Below, piece after piece: positions 51,156-60,243 of a stretch of DNA of 64,000 bases. A model generated the notes under the pieces. It was not told where the DNA came from. It saw nothing but the letters and a program-made list of their open reading frames with translations, and made no database searches. Source of the DNA: Microbacterium sp. APC 3901 (GTDB taxonomy: Bacteria; Actinomycetota; Actinomycetes; Actinomycetales; Microbacteriaceae); contig NZ_JASDCU010000004.1 of NCBI RefSeq assembly GCF_030407765.1, positions 62,001 through 126,000 of the forward strand, read 5' to 3'. Made by a program: the position numbers and the translations under genes. Within the stretch, counting starts at the first letter, position 1. The number at the start of each line of letters is the position of its first letter.

Positions 51156-51764
51156 ATGTCTGAAGACACCAAGGTCAAGGCCGAGCTCCGCGAGAGCTTC
51201 GGCAAGGGCTTCGCCCGTCGTCTGCGCGCCGCAGGCAAGATCCCCGCCGTCATCTACGGTCACGGCACCGACCCCGTGCACGTCGCACTGCCGGGCCACC
51301 AGGTCTCGCTCATCATCCGCCGCGCGAACGCGCTGCTCGAGCTCGACATCGACGGCAAGGACCAGCTCGCCCTCGTCAAGGACGTCCAGCGCGACCCGGT
51401 GCACCAGATCATCGAGCACATCGACCTGCTCGTCGTCCGCAAGGGCGAGAAGGTCACGATCGACGTTCCCGTCATCGTCACCGGCGAGCCGGCTCCCGGC
51501 ACGATCGTCAACCAGGACGCGAACACGATCTCGATCGAGGCAGAGGCCACGCACCTGCCGCAGAACGTCGAGGTCTCGGTCGAGGGACTCGAAGAGGGCG
51601 CGCACATCACCGCTGCCGACGTCAAGCTGCCCAAGGGCTCGACGCTGCTGACCGACCCCGAGGTGCTCGTCGTCGCGATCGCGATCCCGGCCGAGGAGTC
51701 GCTCGGAGAGGACGAGGACGACGCCGACGAGGCTGCCGCCGAGGAGGCTCCCGCCGCGGAGTGA
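51156..51764 (+). CDS. rplY: 50S ribosomal protein L25/general stress protein Ctc
   Basis: 202 residues, the long Ctc form. The N-terminal L25 domain (about 5-92: KAELRESFGKGFARRLRAAGKIPAVIYGHGTDPVHVALPG) binds 5S rRNA. The TL5-type C-terminal beta domain (about 95-180) is followed by a very acidic tail (EDEDDADEAAAEEAPAAE). RBS AAGGAG before ATG. rplY-pth order is the conserved one, but a perfect 15-bp hairpin separates them here. Confidence 0.95.
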   Translation: MSEDTKVKAELRESFGKGFARRLRAAGKIPAVIYGHGTDPVHVALPGHQVSLIIRRANALLELDIDGKDQLALVKDVQRDPVHQIIEHIDLLVVRKGEKVTIDVPVIVTGEPAPGTIVNQDANTISIEAEATHLPQNVEVSVEGLEEGAHITAADVKLPKGSTLLTDPEVLVVAIAIPAEESLGEDEDDADEAAAEEAPAAE

Positions 51765-51797
51765 TCCGCGCAGGAGCAGCGCACAGCTGACTGCATC

Positions 51798-51832
51798 ACA
51801 GAGGGGGCGCGAGCAGATCGCGCCCCCTCTGT
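51798..51832 (+). terminator. Terminator between rplY and pth
   Basis: ACAGAGGGGGCGCGA (51798-51812) pairs perfectly with TCGCGCCCCCTCTGT (51818-51832); loop GCAGA; followed by CGTATTCT. Confidence 0.8.
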
Positions 51833-51883
51833 CGTATTCTGAGCCGGGCACCGCGAAGGGCCCGCATGCGAGAGGACGACCAC

Positions 51884-52465
51884 ATGGCATCCACCTGGCT
51901 CGTGGTGGGGCTCGGCAACCCCGGACCGCGGTACGCGGACACCCGCCACAACATCGGCCAGATGGTCGTGGACGAGCTCGCCTCGCGCCGAGGTGAGAGC
52001 TTTCGCGAGCACAAGGGCGGGGCGCGTGTCGTCGAGACCTGGTTGCGCGCCGGCGGTGACAAGCTCGTGCTCGCCAAGCCGAACACGTTCATGAACGTCT
52101 CCGGTACGCCGGTCGCCGCTCTCGCTCGCTTCTACTCCGTGCCGTCGGAGCACATCATCGTCGTCCACGACGAACTCGACATCCCCTTCGACACCGTCAA
52201 GCTCAAGATCGGCGGCGGGCACGGCGGACACAACGGGGTGCGTGACATCGCCCGCGCCCTCACCACTGCGGAGTTCCCCCGGGTGCGCGTCGGCATCGGC
52301 CGTCCCGTGGGTCGTCAGGATCCCGCCGACTGGGTGCTGTCGCCGTTCGGCAAGGACGAGCGAGCGAACCTGCCCATCCTCGTGTCGGACGCGGCGGACG
52401 CGGTCGAGACGCTCGTCGAAGACGGGCTGCTCGCCGCCCAGCAGAAGCACCACGCTCCGCGCTGA
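51884..52465 (+). CDS. pth: Peptidyl-tRNA hydrolase
   Basis: 193 residues. [29 protein letters not shown] contains the catalytic His (TRHNIG) and the Asn of [58 protein letters not shown] with the second active-site residues, and [23 protein letters not shown] are all typical. It recycles peptidyl-tRNA dropped from ribosomes. ATG 51884 is preferred over ATG 51866 because AGAGGA lies 7 nt upstream and homology starts here. Confidence 0.95.
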   Translation: MASTWLVVGLGNPGPRYADTRHNIGQMVVDELASRRGESFREHKGGARVVETWLRAGGDKLVLAKPNTFMNVSGTPVAALARFYSVPSEHIIVVHDELDIPFDTVKLKIGGGHGGHNGVRDIARALTTAEFPRVRVGIGRPVGRQDPADWVLSPFGKDERANLPILVSDAADAVETLVEDGLLAAQQKHHAPR

Positions 52466-52495
52466 CCGGGACGCGGTGCGGACCTCGCGGCCCTG

Positions 52496-53350
52496 CTACG
52501 GCAGGAAGCCGGTCGCGGTCCCGGTCGACAGGGTCACCAGCAACACGACCCAGAAGATGATGGGGCCGAGCACTGCGACGACGAGCGCCGTGATTCCCGC
52601 GCCGCGCGCCTGCTTCTTGCGAATCGCGATGATCCCGATGACGATGGCGGCGATGCCGAGGATGGTTCCCGTCCAGAACGAGAGCTCCGCCCACAGCACC
52701 TGATCCCGCGCCGGAGCGAGGATCGACAGGAAGTCGGGATCGGTCGTGTCGAGACCGCCCGGAAGACGCCGGCCGATCTCGAATCCCGCCACTCCGGCGA
52801 CGATCGGCGTGACTACCGCGGCCACGATCGCCAGGATCAGCGCCAGGATGCCGAGCAGCCCGGACTTCTTCTCTCCGGCGACCGGCGCCTGGTAGGCGCC
52901 GGCGGGCGCCGTGTAGCCGCCGACGGGAACCTGATAGGCGCCGGGAGGAGCTGCCTGATAGGTGGGCGCGCCGGGCTGCTGACCCGCGAGATGCGGGTAC
53001 ACGGGAGCTCCCGTCGGCGCCGGGTATGCGGGTGCGGGCTGTCCGGCAGGGAACGCCTCATGAGGCGCGGCCGGAGCGGGGAAGGCCGGCTCGCTGCTCG
53101 CGGCGGGAGGTGCGCCCTGGTATGCGGGAGGTGCGCCCTGGTATGCGGGAGGTGCGCCCTGGTATGCGGGAGGTGCGCCCTGGTATGCGGGAGGTGCCGG
53201 GGGCGTCGCGTACGAAGGCGGTGCGGGCGGAGCCGGAGGTGCGGGCGGTGACGACACGGGCGGAGCGAACTGCGGCTGCTCGTCGTCCGCGCGAGGGGCA
53301 GGAGGCACAGGAGGCACGGCACCGGACGGGGGCTGCTGCGGATCAGTCAC
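52496..53350 (-). CDS. Proline-rich membrane protein with DUF4190-like helices
   Basis: 284 residues. Residues 1-160 are Pro/Ala/Tyr-rich and disordered, with four tandem copies of PAYQGAP and several looser YQxP repeats; residues 165-200 and 235-284 contain three hydrophobic helices, the middle stretch (GRRLPGGLDTTDPDFLSILAPARD) being outside. The layout (disordered cytosolic tail plus small helical bundle) fits DUF4190-like proteins of actinobacteria, sometimes linked with cell division or envelope, but no function is established. GTG start 6 nt after TAGGAT. Confidence 0.75.
   Translation of the reverse strand: MTDPQQPPSGAVPPVPPAPRADDEQPQFAPPVSSPPAPPAPPAPPSYATPPAPPAYQGAPPAYQGAPPAYQGAPPAYQGAPPAASSEPAFPAPAAPHEAFPAGQPAPAYPAPTGAPVYPHLAGQQPGAPTYQAAPPGAYQVPVGGYTAPAGAYQAPVAGEKKSGLLGILALILAIVAAVVTPIVAGVAGFEIGRRLPGGLDTTDPDFLSILAPARDQVLWAELSFWTGTILGIAAIVIGIIAIRKKQARGAGITALVVAVLGPIIFWVVLLVTLSTGTATGFLP
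53103..53198 (-). repeat. 21-bp tandem repeat coding for PAYQGAP
   Basis: Four perfect copies (53103-53123, 53124-53144, 53145-53165, 53166-53186) and 12 nt of a fifth. Sequence identity at all three codon positions implies recent duplication and probable copy-number variation. Confidence 0.9.
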
Positions 53351-53356
53351 GCCCCC

Positions 53357-53362
53357 ATCCTA
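53357..53362 (-). promoter_or_regulatory. Leaderless -10 box (TAGGAT) of the proline-rich protein gene
   Basis: Minus strand TAGGAT, GGGGGC, then GTG 53350. Confidence 0.65.
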
Positions 53363-53374
53363 TGGCTGTCGAGG

Positions 53375-54379
53375 TCAGACGCGACGAAGCAGCCCGACCC
53401 GGTCATAGACCGCTCCGAGAGTGGCGTCGGCGACGGCATCCGCGCGGGCGGCGTTCTGCGCGAGGATGCGGTCGAGCTCGGCGGGGTCGTCGAGAAGCTC
53501 GAGTGCACGGGCGCGCACGGGCTCGAACTCGTTCACGACGACTTCGGCGAGCCCCTTCTTGAAGTCACCGTAGCCGCGGCCCGCGTATTCGTCTTCGATC
53601 GCGGGAACCTGTCGTCCCGAGAGGGCTGCGTAGATGGTCAGCAGGTTGGAGACGCCGGGCTTGTTCTCGCGATCGAAGCGCACCGAGCCTTCGTTGTCGG
53701 TCACCGCTCGCATGATCTTCTTCGCCGACTTCGCAGGCTCGTCGAGCATCCACAGCACGCCCGCGTCGCTCTCCGCCGACTTCGACATCTTCGACGTCGG
53801 GTTCTGCAGGTCGTAGATGCGGGCGGTGTCCTTCTGGATCACCGGCCGGGGCACGACGAACGTCTCTCCGAAGCGCGAGTTGAAGCGCTCGGCGAGGTCG
53901 CGCGTCAGCTCGACGTGCTGCTTCTGGTCGTCGCCGACCGGCACGACATCGGTCTGGTAGAGCAGGATGTCGGCGGCCATCAGCACCGGGTAGGTGAACA
54001 GGCCCACGCTCGTGGCATCGGCACCGTATCGCGCCGACTTGTCTTTGAACTGGGTCATGCGGCCGGCCTCACCGAAACCGGTGATCGTCGAGAGGATCCA
54101 CGCGAGCTCCGCGTGGGCACGGACGTGCGACTGCACATACAGCGTCGACAGCGAGGGCTCGATGCCCGCGGCGATGTACTGGGCGGCGGTGCGACGGGTC
54201 TTCTCCCGCAGTTCTGCCGGGTCCTGCGCGACCGTGAGCGCGTGCAGGTCGACCACGGAGAAGTACGCGTCGTAGGAACTCTGCAGATCACGCCACTGCA
54301 GGAGCGCTCCGATGTAGTTGCCGATCTGCAGAGAGTCGGCGGAGGGCTGCATTCCTGAGTAGAGGCGAGGCTTCGTCAC
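53375..54379 (-). CDS. trpS: Tryptophanyl-tRNA synthetase
   Basis: 334 residues, class I synthetase. RLYSGMQPSADSLQIGNYIGAL holds the HIGH-like motif (QIGNY) and PTSKMSKSAESDAG the KMSKS loop. VQSHVRAHAELAWIL, TYPVLMAADILLYQTDVVPVGDDQKQHVELTRDLAERFN are the Trp/ATP-binding regions. It charges tRNA-Trp. GTG start 7 nt after TAGGAT on the minus strand. The 3' end lies 24 bp from the -10 of the proline-rich gene's promoter region, so each gene has its own transcription start. Confidence 0.96.
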   Translation of the reverse strand: MTKPRLYSGMQPSADSLQIGNYIGALLQWRDLQSSYDAYFSVVDLHALTVAQDPAELREKTRRTAAQYIAAGIEPSLSTLYVQSHVRAHAELAWILSTITGFGEAGRMTQFKDKSARYGADATSVGLFTYPVLMAADILLYQTDVVPVGDDQKQHVELTRDLAERFNSRFGETFVVPRPVIQKDTARIYDLQNPTSKMSKSAESDAGVLWMLDEPAKSAKKIMRAVTDNEGSVRFDRENKPGVSNLLTIYAALSGRQVPAIEDEYAGRGYGDFKKGLAEVVVNEFEPVRARALELLDDPAELDRILAQNAARADAVADATLGAVYDRVGLLRRV

Positions 54380-54386
54380 GGTATCA

Positions 54387-54392
54387 ATCCTA
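54387..54392 (-). promoter_or_regulatory. Leaderless -10 box (TAGGAT) of trpS
   Basis: Minus strand TAGGAT, 7 nt, then GTG 54379. Confidence 0.65.
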
Positions 54393-54475
54393 CGGGGGTG
54401 GTGGTCCGCGGGCTGTGCGTCGCTCTCGCGTCGGTGTGATCGCCCTGACGTCGCGAGAAGTCGACGCGTGCGAGG

Positions 54476-55318
54476 TCAGTACGTGTAGTCGACCACGACC
54501 GGAGCGTGGTCGCTCCAGCGCTGGTCGTATGCGGCCGCGCGGGCGACGTGGTAGGCGGTGGCTCGTTCCGCGAGAGCCGGGGTCGCCAGGTGGTAATCGA
54601 TCCGCCATCCGGAGTCGTTGTCGAACGCCTGGCCGCGCATCGACCACCAGGTGTACGGGCCGTCGACCTCGCCGTGGAAGGCGCGTCCGACGTCGACCCA
54701 GCCGAGACCGGTGCCGGTCGAGCCGTCGGCACCTTCGACCGTCTCGCCGGCTGCTCCGAGGAACCGGTCGAAGTAGGCGCGTTCGCGGGGCAGGAACCCG
54801 GCCTTCTTGCGGTTGCCGCGCCAGTTCTTGATGTCGAGTTCGCGGTGCCCGACGTTCAGATCGCCGGTGACCAGGGCGAGAGCGCCGTCAGTGTCGCCGA
54901 GCTCTGCGAGCCGCACGCCGAACGCGTCGAGGAACTTCCACTTCTCCTCCTGCTTCGGTGTGTCGGCTTCGCCGCTGTGCACGTAGGCACTGACCACCGT
55001 GAGCGGGCGGTCTCCGATCAGGAAGTCGGCTTCGATCCAGCGCCCCTTCGAGTCGAAGTCATCGTCGCCGAAGTCGGTGCGCGAGGCGAGGGCCGGGATG
55101 CGGCTCGCGATCGCCACGCCCGCGCGGCCCTTGGCCGTGGCCTCATCGTGCACGAACGTCCAGCCGGGTAGCGCGGCCTCGAGATGCTCGTCCTGCCCGC
55201 GGACCTCCTGCAGCGTCAGGATGTCGACGTCTGCCGCGTCGAGCCAGCCGCTCATGCCGTTGCGAGCCGCCGCTCGGATTCCGTTGACATTGACCGAGGC
55301 GATACGCAGATGGGGCAT
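54476..55318 (-). CDS. xthA: Exodeoxyribonuclease III/AP endonuclease
   Basis: 280 residues. Motifs in order: IASVNVNGIRAAAR (Asn), ILTLQEVRGQ (metal Glu), VVSAYVHSGE (Tyr), VTGDLNVGHRELDIKN (Asp-Asn), GWRIDYHLATP (Asp) and SDHAPVVVDY (catalytic Asp-His). The protein is therefore a complete EEP-fold AP endonuclease/3'-exonuclease of base excision repair. ATG 55318 is chosen because TAGGCT lies 7 nt upstream and the family's LRIASVNVNG starts at residue 4; the frame is open 10 codons further up without support. Confidence 0.95.
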   Translation of the reverse strand: MPHLRIASVNVNGIRAAARNGMSGWLDAADVDILTLQEVRGQDEHLEAALPGWTFVHDEATAKGRAGVAIASRIPALASRTDFGDDDFDSKGRWIEADFLIGDRPLTVVSAYVHSGEADTPKQEEKWKFLDAFGVRLAELGDTDGALALVTGDLNVGHRELDIKNWRGNRKKAGFLPRERAYFDRFLGAAGETVEGADGSTGTGLGWVDVGRAFHGEVDGPYTWWSMRGQAFDNDSGWRIDYHLATPALAERATAYHVARAAAYDQRWSDHAPVVVDYTY

Positions 55319-55325
55319 GCTCACC

Positions 55326-55331
55326 AGCCTA
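55326..55331 (-). promoter_or_regulatory. Leaderless -10 box (TAGGCT) of xthA
   Basis: Minus strand TAGGCT, 7 nt, then ATG 55318. It overlaps the stop codon region of the upstream BrkB-type gene (stop at 55329). Confidence 0.65.
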
Positions 55332-56534
55332 ACGAGAGCCGCCGACATCCTTCGACGGACGCTGCAGCTCGGCCAGCAGCCGCTGGGCGAGCGGTGTGCT
55401 CGCGTCGACGGGCGGGGGAGCGGAGGCCTCCAGGTCGGCGAGCTCCTGCTCCGTCGCGCGCACGGCTCTGGCAGCGGCCCAGGCGCGGTACCAGGGGGCC
55501 GTCTCGCGAGCCTCTCGCGCCTCGCGCACGCGAATGCGGGCCGCGGCCACCAGGGTCCGGTGCTCGGCCGCCCGCCGCTCCGCGTCGGACTGAGCCAGAA
55601 GCGGCAGGTCGCGGTCCTTCGCAGCGACGGCGATCCACGAGGAGGCGACCAGCATCACCACGCCGTTGACGCGGAACCACAGCAGGAGCCCGATGAAGAT
55701 CGCGAACGTGGCGAGCAGGGGATTCGTCGGCGTGTAGCTCAGCAGGAACCCCACACCGAACTGGAGGATCGTCATGGCGCCGCCGCCGAGGAGCGCGCCC
55801 GGCCAGATCGTGCTCCAATGCAGTGATGTGCCGGTGAGGAAGCGCACCATCGCCGCCAGCGCGCCCGACAGCAGCGCGAAGGACACCAGCACCGTGCCGA
55901 TCCGGATGCTGGTCAGGCCGTCGAGCGCGGATCCCCACCCCAGCAGGCTCAGGATCCAGCTCATCGCGACCGCGCTGGCTGAGCTGAGCAGGGAACCGGC
56001 GATCAGCGACGCTCCGAAGATCAGAGCGGCGAGCAGATCCCGTGCCTTCAGGATGACGTAGCTGCGGCGGTCGGGCGGCAGGCCGAAGATGTCGCGCGTC
56101 GCGCGTCGCGAGAACGTCACCCAGCCTATGGCCGTCCAGATCACGGTTCCGAGCGCGATCAGACCGGTGATGCTGAGGAGCCCGGTCGTGCTGACCGCGA
56201 TCTCCTGCACCTGCTGCGGGGTGAACACCCCGCCCTCGTCCTGGATCAGGTTGGGGATGTAGCTGTTGATGATGTCGATCATGCCGTCGACCGCTTCGGT
56301 GCTGCCTCCGAGCCAGAGGCCGGCGATGGCGAAGGCGAGATAGATCGCCGCGAAGATCGCGAACAGCGCCTGGTAGCTCACGCCCGCTGCGAGGAGGAAC
56401 CCGTTGTGCTGCAGGAAGTGGCGCCACACTCGCACGGGGAACAGTCCGAGCGTGCGCTGCGTCAACGCGGTGGCCCGTTCTACGGCCGTGTCGAGACGGC
56501 GGGGCTCGCTCTCAGCGTCAGCGGGATCGGACAC
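55329..56534 (-). CDS. YihY/BrkB-family inner membrane protein
   Basis: 401 residues with six helices between about 45 and 290. VWRHFLQHNGFLLAAGVSYQALFAIFAAIYLAFAIAG is the family N-terminal signature, and WLVGG-like SYTPTNPLLATFAIFIGLLLWFRVNGVVMLVASSWIAV the C-terminal one. The cytosolic tail (about 300-401) is rich in Arg and Ala (LVAAARIRVREAREARE) and probably coiled. The family was once called ribonuclease BN, but it is a membrane protein of unclear transport role. GTG start 6 nt after TAGGGT. Confidence 0.88.
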   Translation of the reverse strand: MSDPADAESEPRRLDTAVERATALTQRTLGLFPVRVWRHFLQHNGFLLAAGVSYQALFAIFAAIYLAFAIAGLWLGGSTEAVDGMIDIINSYIPNLIQDEGGVFTPQQVQEIAVSTTGLLSITGLIALGTVIWTAIGWVTFSRRATRDIFGLPPDRRSYVILKARDLLAALIFGASLIAGSLLSSASAVAMSWILSLLGWGSALDGLTSIRIGTVLVSFALLSGALAAMVRFLTGTSLHWSTIWPGALLGGGAMTILQFGVGFLLSYTPTNPLLATFAIFIGLLLWFRVNGVVMLVASSWIAVAAKDRDLPLLAQSDAERRAAEHRTLVAAARIRVREAREARETAPWYRAWAAARAVRATEQELADLEASAPPPVDASTPLAQRLLAELQRPSKDVGGSR

Positions 56535-56540
56535 CTCCTC

Positions 56541-56546
56541 ACCCTA
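56541..56546 (-). promoter_or_regulatory. Leaderless -10 box (TAGGGT) of the BrkB-type gene
   Basis: Minus strand TAGGGT, GAGGAG, then GTG 56534. The GAGGAG abuts the start and cannot act as a ribosome site at that distance. Confidence 0.6.
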
Positions 56547-56560
56547 TCGACACAGAGAGA

Positions 56561-56591
56561 ACGGGCGGGCTCCGTGAAGGAGTCCGCCCGT
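56561..56591 (-). terminator. Terminator of the sdhCDAB operon
   Basis: ACGGGCGGGCTCC (56561-56573) pairs with GGAGTCCGCCCGT (56579-56591), one wobble, loop GTGAA; on the minus strand it is followed by a TCTCTCTG tract. Confidence 0.75.
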
Positions 56592-56610
56592 CGTCGTCAG
56601 CGCGAGAGAG

Positions 56611-57378
56611 TCAGGGACGACCGCGCAGCACGGCCTGCTTGACCTCGGCGATCGCCTTGGTGACCTCGATGCCGCGGGGGCACGCCTCAGAGCAGTTGAA
56701 GGTCGTGCGGCAGCGCCAGACGCCTTCCTTGTCGTTGAGGATGTCGAGGCGAACCGCGGCGTTGTCATCGCGGGAGTCGAAGATGAAGCGGTGCGCGTTC
56801 ACGATCGCCGCCGGGCCGAAGTACTGTCCGTCGGTCCAGAAGACGGGGCACGACGAGGTGCACGCGGCGCACAGGATGCACTTGGTCGTGTCGTCGAAGA
56901 TCTCGCGATCGGCGATCGACTGGACCCGCTCCTTGCCCTTCTCCGGCACGGAGTTCGCGACGAGGAACGGCTGCACCTCGCGGTACGACGCGAAGAACGG
57001 CTCCATGTCGACGACGAGGTCCTTCTCGAGGGGCAGGCCCTTGATCGCCTCGACGTAGATCGGCTTCGAGATGTCGAGGTCCTTGATCAGCGTCTTGCAG
57101 GCGAGGCGGTTGCGGCCGTTGATGCGCATGGCGTCAGAGCCGCAGATGCCGTGGGCGCACGAGCGGCGGAAGGTCAGCGAGCCGTCGACCTCCCACTTGA
57201 TCTTGTGCAGCGCGTCGAGCACACGGTCCGTCGAGTAGAGCTCCACGTCGTAGTCGACCCAGTGCGGCTCGGAGTCGACCTCGGGGTCGAACCGGCGGAT
57301 GTTGAACGTGACGATGAACGACTGGATGCCCGTCTCCTGCGTCGTGTCGGCCGGAGCTTCTGCGATGGCGTTCGACAT
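56611..57378 (-). CDS. sdhB: Succinate dehydrogenase iron-sulfur subunit
   Basis: 255 residues. N-terminal 2Fe-2S ferredoxin domain: SCAHGICGSDAMRINGRNRLACKTL carries the cysteines. C-terminal domain: CILCAACTSSCPVFW (4Fe-4S and 3Fe-4S ligands) and CRTTFNCSEACPRGIEVTKAI. It relays electrons from SdhA to the membrane subunits. ATG 57378 lies 2 nt after the sdhA stop; much longer in-frame sequence upstream is sdhA in another frame. Last gene of the operon. Confidence 0.96.
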   Translation of the reverse strand: MSNAIAEAPADTTQETGIQSFIVTFNIRRFDPEVDSEPHWVDYDVELYSTDRVLDALHKIKWEVDGSLTFRRSCAHGICGSDAMRINGRNRLACKTLIKDLDISKPIYVEAIKGLPLEKDLVVDMEPFFASYREVQPFLVANSVPEKGKERVQSIADREIFDDTTKCILCAACTSSCPVFWTDGQYFGPAAIVNAHRFIFDSRDDNAAVRLDILNDKEGVWRCRTTFNCSEACPRGIEVTKAIAEVKQAVLRGRP

Positions 57379-57380
57379 GC

Positions 57381-59207
57381 TCAATACTTCCTCTCCATCG
57401 GCGGGTAGTTCAACTCGCCCTGCTCGTTCTTCGTGAACACGACCGGCTTCCAGTCGAGCTTGATGTGATCGCTCGGGGTGGAGGAGTGCGGATCGCCCGT
57501 CAGATAGGCCATCGTGTGCTGCATGTACTTCTCGTCGTTGCGGGTGGGGAAGTCGTCGCGCATGTGACCGCCGCGGCTCTCCTCGCGGTTCTGCGCGGCG
57601 TAGACGACGACCTCGGCGATGTCGAGCAGGAACCCGAGCTCGACGGCCTCGAGCAGGTCGGTGTTGAACCGCTTGCCCTTGTCGTCGACGTGCACGTTCA
57701 TGTAACGGTCGCGCAGTTCCTTGATCACACCGAGCACGTGCTCCAGCGACTCGTGCGTGCGGAAGACCTGCGCGCCCTTGTCCATCTCGTCCTGCAGCGC
57801 CTTGCGGAGCACGGCGATGCGCTCGGTGCCCTGGTTGTTGCGCAGGCCCTCGAGCATGTCGGAGACGAACCCGGCCGGGTTCTCGGGGAGCGGCACGAAC
57901 TCGGCGGTCTTGACGTACTCCACCGCGTTGCGCCCTGCGCGCTTGCCGAACACGTTGATGTCGAGCAGCGAGTTGGTGCCCAGACGGTTGGCACCGTGCA
58001 CAGAGACGCACGCGCACTCGCCGGCGGCGTAGAGACCCGGGACCACCGTGGTGTTGTCGGCGAGGACCTCTGCGTCGTTGTTCGTGGGGATGCCGCCCAT
58101 CGCGTAGTGCGCGGTCGGCATCACCGGCACGGGCTCGACGACCGGGTCGACGCCCAGGTACGTGCGTGCGAACTCGGTGATGTCCGGAAGCTTGGTCTCG
58201 AGCACCTCGGCACCCAGGTGCGTGCAGTCCAGCAGCACGTAGTCCTTGTGCGGACCGGCGCCGCGGCCTTCGGCCACCTCCTGCACCATGCAACGGGCGA
58301 CGATGTCGCGAGGTGCGAGGTCCTTGATGGTCGGGGCGTAGCGCTCCATGAAGCGCTCACCCGAGGCGTTGCGCAGGATCGCTCCCTCGCCGCGGGCGCC
58401 CTCGGTGAGGAGGATGCCGAGACCGGCGAGGCCGGTCGGGTGGAACTGGAAGAACTCGAGGTCTTCGAGGGGGAGACCCTTGCGCCAGACGATGCCGACA
58501 CCGTCACCCGTGAGGGTGTGGGCGTTCGAGGTCGTCTTGAAGATCTTGCCGAAGCCGCCGGTCGCGAAGATCACGGCCTTCGCCTGGAACACGTGCAGCT
58601 CGCCCGTCGAGAGGTCGTAGGCGACGACGCCCGAGACCTGCGTCTTGCCGTCGGCATCCTTCACCGTGAGCAGATCGAGCACGTAGAACTCGTTGAAGAA
58701 GTTGATGCCGAGCTTGACGCAGTTCTGGAAGAGCGTCTGAAGGATCATGTGGCCGGTGCGGTCGGCGGCGTAGCATGCACGGCGCACCGGGGTCTTGCCG
58801 TGTTCGGCGGTGTGGCCGCCGAATCGCCGCTGGTCGATCTTTCCCTCGGGAGTGCGGTTGAAGGGCAGACCCATGTTCTCGAGGTCGATGACAGCGTCGA
58901 TCGCCTCCTTGGCGAGGATCTCCGCAGCATCCTGGTCGACCAGATAGTCGCCGCCCTTGACGGTGTCGAAGGTGTGCCACTCCCAGCTGTCCTCCTCGAC
59001 GTTCGCGAGTGCAGCCGCCATGCCGCCCTGAGCCGCACCTGTGTGCGACCGCGTCGGGTAGAGCTTGGAGATGACCGCGGTCTTCGCGCCGGAGCCCGCC
59101 TCGATGGCTGCTCGCATGCCGGCGCCGCCGGCGCCCACGATGACGATGTCGAACTGGTGGTAGTGCACGCCGTCGCGCACGACGGAATCCTGGGTCTCGG
59201 TAGTCAC
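57381..59207 (-). CDS. sdhA: Succinate dehydrogenase flavoprotein subunit
   Basis: 608 residues. FAD Rossmann motif [19 protein letters not shown] (about 19-37), covalent-FAD His in [14 protein letters not shown], substrate residues in [24 protein letters not shown] and the HYAMGG segment with [13 protein letters not shown], ending with the C-terminal R-x-G-x-H region [13 protein letters not shown]. It oxidises succinate to fumarate on the cytosolic side of the membrane. GTG start 19 nt after sdhD. Confidence 0.97.
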   Translation of the reverse strand: MTTETQDSVVRDGVHYHQFDIVIVGAGGAGMRAAIEAGSGAKTAVISKLYPTRSHTGAAQGGMAAALANVEEDSWEWHTFDTVKGGDYLVDQDAAEILAKEAIDAVIDLENMGLPFNRTPEGKIDQRRFGGHTAEHGKTPVRRACYAADRTGHMILQTLFQNCVKLGINFFNEFYVLDLLTVKDADGKTQVSGVVAYDLSTGELHVFQAKAVIFATGGFGKIFKTTSNAHTLTGDGVGIVWRKGLPLEDLEFFQFHPTGLAGLGILLTEGARGEGAILRNASGERFMERYAPTIKDLAPRDIVARCMVQEVAEGRGAGPHKDYVLLDCTHLGAEVLETKLPDITEFARTYLGVDPVVEPVPVMPTAHYAMGGIPTNNDAEVLADNTTVVPGLYAAGECACVSVHGANRLGTNSLLDINVFGKRAGRNAVEYVKTAEFVPLPENPAGFVSDMLEGLRNNQGTERIAVLRKALQDEMDKGAQVFRTHESLEHVLGVIKELRDRYMNVHVDDKGKRFNTDLLEAVELGFLLDIAEVVVYAAQNREESRGGHMRDDFPTRNDEKYMQHTMAYLTGDPHSSTPSDHIKLDWKPVVFTKNEQGELNYPPMERKY

Positions 59208-59226
59208 TTCTCGTATGCCTTCTCTT

Positions 59227-59670
59227 CTACTTGACCAGCGTCTGGCACTGTTCCCACAGTGTGCTCGACTCGGTCACGCCGAGGCACGGGTCGAAGGTGA
59301 AGACGACCAGGGTGCCGAGGATGATGAGCAGGGCTGCGGCCAGGCCCAGGGCCCAGATCAGCGCCTTGCGAGCGGTGTTGTTCGTCACGTAGTCGTTGAC
59401 GATCGTGCGCATGCCGTTGGCGCCGTGGATCAGCGCGAGCCAGAGCATGATGACGTCCCACCACTGCCAGAACGGCGTGGCGAACTTGCCGGCGATGAAC
59501 GCGAAGTCCAGAGCGTGGATGCCCTCGCCGACCATCAGGTTGATGAACAGGTGGCCGAAGATGAGCACGACGAGCACGACGCCGGAGGCGCGCATGAAGA
59601 GCCAGCCCCACTTCTCGAGGTTGAATCCGCGCTGACGGCGGACCGGGGCTGCGACGGTCTGAGCGGTCAT
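59227..59670 (-). CDS. sdhD: Succinate dehydrogenase hydrophobic membrane anchor subunit
   Basis: 147 residues with three helices (about 23-43, 70-92, 108-132). The haem His is expected in [11 protein letters not shown], and [25 protein letters not shown] is the SdhD-type quinone-site segment. ATG 59670 overlaps the sdhC stop (TGATG). It anchors SdhAB and helps reduce menaquinone. The C-terminal [17 protein letters not shown] is exposed and carries two Cys. Confidence 0.9.
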   Translation of the reverse strand: MTAQTVAAPVRRQRGFNLEKWGWLFMRASGVVLVVLIFGHLFINLMVGEGIHALDFAFIAGKFATPFWQWWDVIMLWLALIHGANGMRTIVNDYVTNNTARKALIWALGLAAALLIILGTLVVFTFDPCLGVTESSTLWEQCQTLVK

Positions 59671-60104
59671 CAGTGTCCTCCTCCGAAGCCGGCGAAAGCG
59701 AGCATCAGGTGGCGAGGCACGAAGCCGGCCATGATGATGCCCCAGACGAGAAGCACGCCCCAGAAGAGCTGACGCTGGTACTTCGCGCCCTTCGACCAGA
59801 AGTCGACGGCGATGATGCGGAGACCGTTCATCGCGTGGAACACGATGCCGGCCACCAGCACGACCTCGCCGAGCGCCATGATCGGGTTCTTGTACGTGCC
59901 GATGACGGCGTTGTACGCCTCGGGGGAGACCCTGATGAGTGCAGTGTCGAGCACATGCACCAACAGGAAGAAGAAGATGGCGACTCCGGTGATGCGGTGA
60001 AGCACCCACGACCACATGCCTTCGCGACCCCGGTAGAGGGTGCCGCGGGGCGTCTTGGAAGTGGTTTCCGAAATCGACGGTGTCAAGCGAGCGCTTGTGG
60101 ACAC
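59670..60104 (-). CDS. sdhC: Succinate dehydrogenase cytochrome b556 subunit
   Basis: 144 residues, three helices. TLYRGREGMWSWVLHRITGVAIFFFLLVHVLDTAL has the SdhC signature HRITG and the haem-ligand His in LLVHVLD; GIVFHAMNGLRIIAVDF follows. First gene of sdhCDAB, GTG start with AGGGAGGA about 6-10 nt upstream, so unlike its neighbours it is a leadered gene. A possible -10 TAGGAT lies at 60202-60197 on the minus strand, implying a leader of about 85 nt. Confidence 0.93.
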   Translation of the reverse strand: MSTSARLTPSISETTSKTPRGTLYRGREGMWSWVLHRITGVAIFFFLLVHVLDTALIRVSPEAYNAVIGTYKNPIMALGEVVLVAGIVFHAMNGLRIIAVDFWSKGAKYQRQLFWGVLLVWGIIMAGFVPRHLMLAFAGFGGGH

Positions 60105-60196
60105 GGTCGTCCTCCCTGGATCGAAGTGACTCGGTCGCGTGCGGTGCGTCTTCCAAGCGTGAGCCTGCTGTCATCAGGCACGGCCGATCGGACACC

Positions 60197-60202
60197 ATCC
60201 TA
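60197..60202 (-). promoter_or_regulatory. Possible -10 box (TAGGAT) of sdhCDAB
   Basis: Minus strand TAGGAT about 93 nt upstream of the sdhC GTG; no clear -35. Confidence 0.4.
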
Positions 60203-60243
60203 TTCCCGTGTGGCGACCGTGGGCGACGAAGGGGAGCCTAAGT

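Noticed and set aside
53103..53198. Direct repeats as a CRISPR array
   Set aside because: No spacers; repeats are contiguous, 21 bp and in frame within a coding sequence.
57465..59234. Plus-strand 589-codon frame
   Set aside because: Antisense to sdhA, which has full flavoprotein motifs.
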